Shown: positions 1-4,705 of the stretch, piece by piece
How positions within the stretch are numbered: the first letter of the stretch is position 1
How the letters are laid out: every line of letters begins with the position of its first letter
From: an uncultured Bordetella sp.
GTDB taxonomy: Bacteria > Pseudomonadota > Gammaproteobacteria > Burkholderiales > Burkholderiaceae_B
Direction: 5' to 3'
Assembly: GCA_937881145.1 (NCBI GenBank)
Contig: CALGFL010000285.1
Coordinates: 1-5,669, forward strand
DNA length: 5,669 nt
Translations under genes and position numbers: made by a program
The notes under the pieces: generated by a model
Told to the model about the DNA's origin: nothing
Databases searched by the model: none
Seen by the model: the letters and a program-made list of their open reading frames with translations, nothing else

Positions 1-215
1 TCGCCGTACCCGCCGCCGGTATCAAAACCGTTTCGCATCCTGGCCGACGAGGCCGCGGTAATGCCAGTCGGCGCTCTCCTGGGCGAGCAGTCGGGATGTG
101 GAGAGCTTCATCGGCTGTGCGGCAAGTTGTCTGCAAGCTGACAAGGATAGCAGGGCAGATTGCATGAATCCGCCGCTTCGGCGCGCAAGGCAGGGCGGGT
201 GCGGTCGCGCCGAAA
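1..215. other. 5' region without a confident gene
   Basis: I see no confidently supported gene here. On the minus strand an ATG at 36-38, preceded by an AGG-containing stretch, opens a frame that runs off the left edge (MRNGFDTGGGYG...). It could be the first codons of a divergent gene, but only 12 codons are visible. A second minus-strand ORF starts at 111 and stops at 22 (29 residues). It has no ribosome binding site and no recognisable similarity. A short GC hairpin (CGCCG/CGGCG, 171-183) has no T tract and is not a convincing terminator. The region probably holds upstream control DNA for the MarR gene, and possibly for a divergent neighbour. Confidence 0.4.
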
Positions 216-236
216 ATATGTCATGTTATGATATAT
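216..236. promoter_or_regulatory. AT-rich near-palindrome, probable MarR operator overlapping a -10 box
   Basis: The half sites ATAT-G-TCAT and ATGA-T-ATAT flank a GTT centre. Eight of ten symmetric positions are complementary and the other two are G/T pairs. It is a conspicuous AT island in GC-rich DNA, ending 2 bases before the likely ATG of the MarR gene. Its size and symmetry fit operators bound by MarR-family dimers. It also contains TATGAT (227-232), five of six matches to the sigma-70 -10 consensus, though no good -35 box is visible at the usual distance. Autorepression by blocking polymerase is inferred. Confidence 0.55.
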
Positions 237-238
237 CC

Positions 239-676
239 ATGAAATCCCGAGAACGCTCGTCCAAGGACGCGCCGCTGGCTCCGATGCTGGACAAGCAAGA
301 CTTCGAGACCCTGTCCGATTTCCGCTATCACCTGCGCCGCTTCCTGCGCGTTTCCGAAGATCTGGCGCATGCCCAGGGCATTACGCCGCTGCAATATCTG
401 CTGATGCTGCACATCAAGGGCTACCCCGGCCGCGAATGGGCCACCGTGGGCGAACTGGCCAGGCGGCTGCAGGCCGCGCCGCACGGCACGGTGGCCTTGG
501 TCACGCGCTGCGAAGAGGCCGGCCTGGTGGTGCGTCGCCCGAGCAACGCCGACGCGCGCCAGGTGGAAGTGCATCTCACGCGGCAGGGCGGCCAACTGGT
601 GGCGCGCCTGGCCGCGCAGCACCAGAACGAGCTTTCCGCTTTCGGCCGCGCTTTCAAGATTCCCAACGTCAAGTGA
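239..676 (+). CDS. MarR-family winged helix-turn-helix transcriptional regulator
   Basis: This 145-residue protein has the length and layout of MarR regulators, which bind palindromic DNA as dimers and often respond to small aromatic or oxidising compounds. An N-terminal dimerisation helix (about 22-45) leads into a helix with the family-like phrase GITPLQYLLMLHI (47-59). The helix-turn-helix follows (about 69-98, with VGELARRL and then LVTRCEEAGLV), then a wing (RRPSNADARQVEVHLT, 99-114) and a C-terminal dimerisation helix. Cys91 sits at the end of the recognition helix, where Leu is common. A redox role for it is only speculation. The frame is open from an ATG at 98, but the residues before 239 do not look like protein of this family. 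ATG 218 is the other possible start. Neither has a Shine-Dalgarno sequence, and a -10-like box ending at 232 would put the transcript start near 239, so the message may be leaderless. It abuts the ClC gene, its likely target. The ligand is unknown. Confidence 0.85.
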   Translation: MKSRERSSKDAPLAPMLDKQDFETLSDFRYHLRRFLRVSEDLAHAQGITPLQYLLMLHIKGYPGREWATVGELARRLQAAPHGTVALVTRCEEAGLVVRRPSNADARQVEVHLTRQGGQLVARLAAQHQNELSAFGRAFKIPNVK

Positions 677-681
677 AATTC

Positions 682-2439
682 ATGAGTACCCTAAAACATC
701 GGCGCGACTTCGCTACCGACATGACCTTGTTCCGGATCATCGGAATAGCCTGCGTCATCGCCATACTGGCCACGATAGCCGCGGCGCTGCTGCTGGACCT
801 GATCTACTTCTTCACCAATGTGTTCTTCTTCCATACTTTCTCGCTGGTCAATCATTCGCCGGCCGAGAACACGCTGGGCTGGAAGGTGATCATCGTCCCG
901 GCCATCGGCGGCCTGATCGTCGGCCTGATGGCGCGCTTCGGCTCGGACAAGATCCGCGGGCACGGCATCCCCGAGGCTATCGAGGCCATTCTCTTTTCCA
1001 AGAGCCGGGTGTCGTCCAAGGTGGCTGTGCTCAAGCCCCTTTCGTCGGGCATCGCGATCGGCAGCGGCGGACCGTTCGGTGCGGAAGGTCCCATCATCAT
1101 GACGGGCGGGGCCATCGGCTCGCTGCTGGCCCAGTTCGTCAAGCTGACCTCCGCCGAGCGCAAGACGCTGTTGGTGGCGGGCGCCGCGGCCGGCATGACG
1201 GCGGTGTTCGGCACGCCGGTGGCCGCCTTGCTGCTGGCCGTCGAACTACTGCTGTTCGAATGGAGGCCGCGCAGCATGCTGCCCGTGGCCGTGGCTTGCG
1301 CCGTGGCGGCCTTTTTGCGCGGCACGTTCATGGGCACCGGCCCGCTGTTTCCGGTGGAGACGGGGCCGGTGACCTTGCCTGCGCTGATCTCGTGCATTCT
1401 GGCCGGTCTGCTGTGCGGCGTGCTGGCGCGCTCGCTGTCGATGGCGCTCTACAAAGTCGAGGACATGTTCGAGCACCTGCACGTGCACTGGATGTGGTGG
1501 CCGGCCATCGGCGGCCTGGTGGTAGGCCTGGGCGGCTATTTCCAGCCGCGCGCGCTGGGCGTGGGTTATGACGTCATCGGCGATCTGCTGCACAACCATC
1601 TGACCATCGGCGTTGTGCTGGCGATCCTGGTCGTCAAGGCCATCATCTGGGTGGTGGCGCTGGGCTCGGGCACATCGGGCGGGGTGCTGGCGCCGCTCCT
1701 GATGATGGGCGCGGGCGTGGGCGTGGTGCTCGGTCCCATCCTGCCGGGCGGCGATACGGGCCTGTGGCTGCTGGTCTGCAGGGCGGCCACGCTGTCCGGC
1801 GTGCTGGGCGCGCCGCTCACGGCCATCACGTTCGCCTTTGGCCTGACGCACAGCGCCAATGCTTTCCTGCCGGTCATGCTGGCCTCGATCGTGTCCTACG
1901 GCTTCGTCGTTCTGACCATGCCGCGCTCGATCCTGACCGAAAAGATCGCGCGCCGCGGTTTCCACATCTACCGCGAATATACGGTCGACCCACTCGAGCG
2001 CCATTCGGTGCAGGAAGTCATGACGCGCCAGGTGCGCACTATCGACGCGACCGAATCCCTGGCCCAGGTCCTGCAGGAGCATTTCGGTCCCTCGCAGAGC
2101 CATCGCGCCTTCCCCGTGGTGCATGACGGGGTGCTGGTCGGCATGCTCGACCGCGAGGCGCTGCTGGCGGGCCAGGCCAGCGGCGTGACGACGGTCGCCG
2201 ATCTGTTCGGCGCCAATGTCCCGCTCGTGGCCTTGCCCGAAGAAACCTGCCGCATCGTCGCCACGCGCCTGGCGGTGCATGGCGTGGAGCGTCTGCCGGT
2301 GGTGCAGGACGCGCAGTCGCGCCGTCTGGTGGGCCTGGTCGCGCGCAGCGACCTGATCAAGCCGTCGCTGGAGCTCTTCGATGAAGAATTCCATCGCGAA
2401 CGGCTGCGCAAGAACATGTTCTTCACTTCGGCCAAGTAA
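682..2439 (+). CDS. ClC-family chloride channel/transporter with two CBS domains
   Basis: This 585-residue inner-membrane protein moves chloride or a similar anion, either as a channel or as an anion/proton exchanger. Hydrophobic segments fill residues about 16-415. ClC signatures are visible: GHGIPE (93-98), GAEGP (133-137) with gating glutamate Glu135, and GGVLAP (333-338). Two CBS domains follow, about 442-496 and 505-562; such domains usually bind adenine nucleotides and regulate the pore. Compared with E. coli ClcA, the central Ser is His94, the Phe of GIFAP is Leu336, and the second Glu of the internal pair (Glu203) is Leu189. I cannot find an equivalent of Tyr445; the region reads MPRSILTEKIARRG (413-426). 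These differences weaken the case for classical 2Cl-/H+ exchange. I chose ATG 682. GTG 673 overlaps the MarR stop (GTGA) and is a coupled alternative. The longer open frame back to 436 overlaps the MarR gene and is not credible. The physiological role, such as acid resistance or anion homeostasis, is not determined by the sequence. Confidence 0.9.
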   Translation: MSTLKHRRDFATDMTLFRIIGIACVIAILATIAAALLLDLIYFFTNVFFFHTFSLVNHSPAENTLGWKVIIVPAIGGLIVGLMARFGSDKIRGHGIPEAIEAILFSKSRVSSKVAVLKPLSSGIAIGSGGPFGAEGPIIMTGGAIGSLLAQFVKLTSAERKTLLVAGAAAGMTAVFGTPVAALLLAVELLLFEWRPRSMLPVAVACAVAAFLRGTFMGTGPLFPVETGPVTLPALISCILAGLLCGVLARSLSMALYKVEDMFEHLHVHWMWWPAIGGLVVGLGGYFQPRALGVGYDVIGDLLHNHLTIGVVLAILVVKAIIWVVALGSGTSGGVLAPLLMMGAGVGVVLGPILPGGDTGLWLLVCRAATLSGVLGAPLTAITFAFGLTHSANAFLPVMLASIVSYGFVVLTMPRSILTEKIARRGFHIYREYTVDPLERHSVQEVMTRQVRTIDATESLAQVLQEHFGPSQSHRAFPVVHDGVLVGMLDREALLAGQASGVTTVADLFGANVPLVALPEETCRIVATRLAVHGVERLPVVQDAQSRRLVGLVARSDLIKPSLELFDEEFHRERLRKNMFFTSAK

Positions 2440-2453
2440 GCGCCGAGGGCATA

Positions 2454-2486
2454 AAAAAAGCGATGCCGGTCAGGCATCGCTTTTTT
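2454..2486. terminator. Bidirectional intrinsic terminator
   Basis: A perfect 14-bp stem (AAAAAAGCGATGCC / GGCATCGCTTTTTT) encloses a 5-base GGTCA loop. Read rightwards, it ends in six T after a GC-containing stem, 15 bases past the ClC stop codon. Read leftwards, the A run becomes the T tract, about 20 bases past the yjfB-like stop. It therefore suits both convergent units. Confidence 0.92.
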
Positions 2487-2507
2487 GCATTTGGCAGGCC
2501 GGAAAAA

Positions 2508-2705
2508 TCAGGCGTAGGTATTGATTTGCGTACCCAGGGTGCCCGAGGTCGCCAGTTGCGGCGACACCGACTGCATGAGCGAGCTGATTTCACTGGACGC
2601 AAGATTGAGGCTCTTGCGCAGCATCAACGTGCCCACGGTTGCATTGGTGTTGGCCGACTGCATGCTCAAGGCCAAATTGGCCATAGCGCTGGGGGAAATA
2701 TCCAT
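2508..2705 (-). CDS. YjfB-family putative motility protein (small)
   Basis: This is a 65-residue protein beginning MDISPSAMANLALSMQSANT. The short length, the MDI start, the polar Ser/Gln/Asn-rich helix (about 5-20), the V-x-x-LMLRKSLNLA core (24-36) and the following amphipathic segment match the small YjfB-like putative motility family (Pfam YjfB_motility). The family's biochemical function is not established; the motility label comes from genomic association in flagellated bacteria. It has no signal peptide or membrane segment, so it is likely cytoplasmic. The start is well fixed: AAAAGGAG (2711-2718 on the minus strand) lies 5 bases before the ATG. A longer frame from 2726 would place the start upstream of this ribosome site and is less likely. 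It lies 106 bases downstream of the binding-protein operon, on the same strand, and its 3' end faces the ClC gene across a shared terminator. It may be expressed from its own promoter. Confidence 0.75.
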   Translation of the reverse strand: MDISPSAMANLALSMQSANTNATVGTLMLRKSLNLASSEISSLMQSVSPQLATSGTLGTQINTYA

Positions 2706-2710
2706 TCGGG

Positions 2711-2718
2711 CTCCTTTT
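2711..2718 (-). promoter_or_regulatory. Strong Shine-Dalgarno fixing the yjfB-like start
   Basis: On the minus strand this reads AAAAGGAG, 5 bases before the ATG at 2703-2705. It is the clearest ribosome binding site associated with a start in the window, and it selects that ATG over the in-frame ATG at 2726. Confidence 0.8.
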
Positions 2719-2726
2719 CGGTACAA

Positions 2727-2762
2727 ATTCTATGAACGCATCATAGCCGCGCAAATGCGCAA
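2727..2762 (-). promoter_or_regulatory. Possible promoter and operator of the yjfB-like gene
   Basis: A perfect inverted repeat CTATGA-N5-TCATAG occupies 2730-2746. It overlaps two candidate -10 boxes on the minus strand: TATGAT (2740-2745) and TAGAAT (2727-2732), each five of six matches to consensus. TTGCGC (2749-2754) lies 16 bases before TAGAAT as a weak -35. A second short symmetric element, GCGCA-AA-TGCGC, is at 2749-2760. No sigma-28 flagellar promoter pattern is evident. The arrangement suggests regulated expression independent of the upstream operon, but the promoter assignment is inferred from sequence shape only. Confidence 0.4.
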
Positions 2763-2811
2763 GATTTGTTACGGCGCGGCGGCCAAGCCGATTCTTTGCG
2801 CTTTTTTGCAG

Positions 2812-3726
2812 TTACTGCGTCCCTGACTCGGCCTTCGAGAACATATCGTGCATGACCGGACTCATGGGCATGTGCAGGTCGACGCCCAGGCCGGGCAGCG
2901 GGGCGTTGAACCAGCGGTCGTAGATGGCCTGCATCTCGGGGCCGGCATAGATCCGGCGCAGGGCCGCGTCGACGACGTGGGCGAACTCCGGATCGTCGCG
3001 GCGCATCATGAAGCCGTAGTGCAGGGGCGGCGCCAGGGAGTCGCGGGAGATCGTGTAGCGTTCGGGTTGCCCCGAGGCGTCGATCATCGCGCGCAGCAGC
3101 ACATCGTCCATGGGGAAGGCGCTGACCTTGCCTTGCGTGAGCATGTCGAAGGCCGCCTGATTGTTGGAGACGACGAGGATGGACAAGTTGAGCCGGCGTT
3201 GGCGATTGAGCCGGGCGATGTCGCTGACATTGTTCGTGCCTCGTACGACCGCCACGCTCTTGCCGTGCAGGTCGTCGATCGAGCGCAGCGAATCGGCCGC
3301 CAGCGACGCATAGCGCGACGCGGTGATGAAATGGCTGGGCGCGAAGGCCACGCTGGCGAGCCGCCGCGGCGTGACCGTGCTGGTGCCGCATTCGATGTCG
3401 ATCGCGCCGCTGTTGATGTCGTCGATGCGGTCGCCGTAAGTGAGCTGGTTGTATTGGATCGCGAGCTTGGGTAGGGAGAGCTGGACGCGCAGGGCTTGCG
3501 CCAGCCGGTTGCACAGCTCGATCGAATAGCCCATGACCTTGCCGTCGCGGTCGATGTAGTCGAAGGGTGGCTCGTGGCCGTCGTAGCCGATGCGCAGCAC
3601 CCCTGTCTGGCGTATGCGATCCAGGGTGGAGGACGCGGGCTGGGCCAGCGCCGTGCCGGCCATCAACAAGGCGGCCACCAGGCTCGAGCCCAGATGCCGG
3701 AATCTAGCAAATGCGGACAGGCGCAT
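2812..3726 (-). CDS. Periplasmic amino-acid-type solute-binding protein (family 3), divergent ligand site
   Basis: This 304-residue exported protein has a signal peptide: basic MRLSAFARFRHLG, then a hydrophobic stretch, with probable cleavage after TALA (residue 28). The mature part has the type-II two-lobe fold of SBP_bac_3 proteins: GVLRIGYDGHEPPFDY (42-57), VMGYSIELCNRLA (64-76), IDIECGTSTVTPRR (109-122), and in lobe two VAVVRGTNN (158-166) and SAFPMDDVLL (202-211). It resembles its upstream neighbour and E. coli GltI. However, Asp49 replaces the binding-site Arg found there, and Asn189 replaces the lobe-two His, so glutamate/aspartate is an unlikely ligand. The C-terminal MPMSPVMHDMF matches the neighbour's end, consistent with tandem duplication. 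The start is 18 bases after the neighbour's stop, without a strong ribosome site. No permease or ATPase gene is adjacent within the window. A receptor role for the cyclase at 4706-5669 is inferred. Confidence 0.85.
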   Translation of the reverse strand: MRLSAFARFRHLGSSLVAALLMAGTALAQPASSTLDRIRQTGVLRIGYDGHEPPFDYIDRDGKVMGYSIELCNRLAQALRVQLSLPKLAIQYNQLTYGDRIDDINSGAIDIECGTSTVTPRRLASVAFAPSHFITASRYASLAADSLRSIDDLHGKSVAVVRGTNNVSDIARLNRQRRLNLSILVVSNNQAAFDMLTQGKVSAFPMDDVLLRAMIDASGQPERYTISRDSLAPPLHYGFMMRRDDPEFAHVVDAALRRIYAGPEMQAIYDRWFNAPLPGLGVDLHMPMSPVMHDMFSKAESGTQ

Positions 3727-3744
3727 AGTGTGTGAGGGTTCCGG

Positions 3745-4701
3745 TCAGTTCAGGTATTCGCGCGGTTTGGCGATCCAGCCGCGCAGCGTGGGCGACATGG
3801 GGATGCCGAGGCTGCGGCCATTGGGTGGAATGGGCTGCACGAACCACTTCTTGTAGATGCGGTCGATTTCATTGCCGGCGAACAAGGCACCCAGGGCTCG
3901 GTCGACCGCGTTCTTGAAGGCGAGGTCGCCGGCCGGCATGACGATGCCGTAGGGCTCGGGTTCGCTGAATGCCTCTTTCGAGATGACATAGTCTTCGGGG
4001 TTGCTGGAACTGGCGACCAGGCCGGCCAGGATGCTGTGGTCCATGACGAAGGCCGAGGCCTGGCCGGTCTGGACCAGGCGGAAGGCCTCGCCGTGCGTGC
4101 GGCGCAGCACCACGAGAATGTGCAGGTCGCGCTTCTTGTTGACGCTGTTGAGCTGGTCCAGATCGCTCGTGCCCGAGGTGGCCGCGATGGTGTGTCCGGC
4201 AAGGTCGGCGATGGTGTTGAGCCCGGCGTTCTTCCTGGAGACGAAATTCGTCGTCGTGAAGAAATACGGGTATGAGAACTCCGCCTGCTTGCGGCGCGCG
4301 GCGGTGTTGGTGGTCGTGGCGCATTCCATGTCGATGCTGCCGTTGTTGACCTGGATGAAACGGGAAGCCGTGTCGACCGCTTTGTAGTCGATGTCGATGC
4401 GGTTCAGATGGAGCTGCTTGGCCAGATCTTTGACGACGTCCTGGCAGATGTCGATGGCATAGCCCACGACCTGGCCGTTATTCGAGAAGGAAAACGGCGG
4501 TCCGCTATGGCGGTAACCGATGACGATGCGGTGCGTGCCGGCGATCTTGGCCAGGGTGTCGGCGGCTCGGGCCGGCATGAACGGCGCGGCCAGCAGCAGG
4601 GTCGCGCACGCCAGGGCCAATCGGCGGCGCCAGACGGGCAGATGCCTGCGGAGCCGGGACGGCATGCTGTGCGTGGTGATCGGCGTGGGGAGATTTGGCA
4701 T
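3745..4701 (-). CDS. Periplasmic GltI-like amino-acid-binding protein (family 3)
   Basis: This 318-residue protein has an unusually long N-terminus. If translation starts at ATG 4701, the signal peptide runs to about residue 46 (RRRLALACATLLLAAP, cut after ARA). An in-frame Met at residue 13 (4665) would give a more usual 34-residue signal. The mature domain follows E. coli GltI closely: IVIGYRHSGPPFSF (59-72) with Arg64, VVGYAIDICQDV (78-89), MECATTTNTAARR (125-137), SGTSDLDQLN (176-185), THGEAFRLVQTG (202-213) with His203, and a C-terminal WFVQPIPPNG (286-295). Arg64 and His203 align with ligand contacts of the glutamate/aspartate-binding protein, so an acidic amino acid or related ligand is plausible. 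ATG 4701 lies 4 bases after the cyclase stop with no clear Shine-Dalgarno, which suggests translational coupling. It precedes the divergent paralogue (2812-3726). The absence of transporter genes nearby suggests a sensing role or use of a distant permease. Confidence 0.88.
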   Translation of the reverse strand: MPNLPTPITTHSMPSRLRRHLPVWRRRLALACATLLLAAPFMPARAADTLAKIAGTHRIVIGYRHSGPPFSFSNNGQVVGYAIDICQDVVKDLAKQLHLNRIDIDYKAVDTASRFIQVNNGSIDMECATTTNTAARRKQAEFSYPYFFTTTNFVSRKNAGLNTIADLAGHTIAATSGTSDLDQLNSVNKKRDLHILVVLRRTHGEAFRLVQTGQASAFVMDHSILAGLVASSSNPEDYVISKEAFSEPEPYGIVMPAGDLAFKNAVDRALGALFAGNEIDRIYKKWFVQPIPPNGRSLGIPMSPTLRGWIAKPREYLN

Positions 4702-4705
4702 GGTC

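Noticed and set aside
98..238. N-terminal extension of the MarR protein back to ATG 98
   Set aside because: The added 47 residues are unlike MarR N-termini, ATG 98 has no ribosome site, and the extension would translate through the AT-rich operator-like palindrome.
436..681. N-terminal extension of the ClC protein overlapping the MarR gene
   Set aside because: It is an Arg/Gly/Ala-rich shadow of the MarR coding sequence in another frame. The ClC-like sequence begins near 682.
1246..2394. Long minus-strand open frame (382 residues) opposite the ClC gene
   Set aside because: Its composition is dominated by His, Gln, Arg and Ala, typical of the antisense of a GC-rich membrane protein gene. It has no recognisable domain.
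2763..2811. Terminator after the second binding-protein gene
   Set aside because: Only short GC stems are seen (CGGC/GCCG) with no T tract following on the minus strand, so read-through into the yjfB-like gene is possible.
2741..3514. Alternative minus-strand frame overlapping the second binding-protein gene
   Set aside because: It is an Arg/Pro/His-rich off-frame shadow. The overlapping frame encodes a clear signal peptide and binding-protein motifs.
2812..4701. Ordinary ABC amino-acid uptake operon
   Set aside because: No permease or ATPase gene is present in the window, and the genes are coupled to a GGDEF protein instead. Flanking sequence could still change this view.
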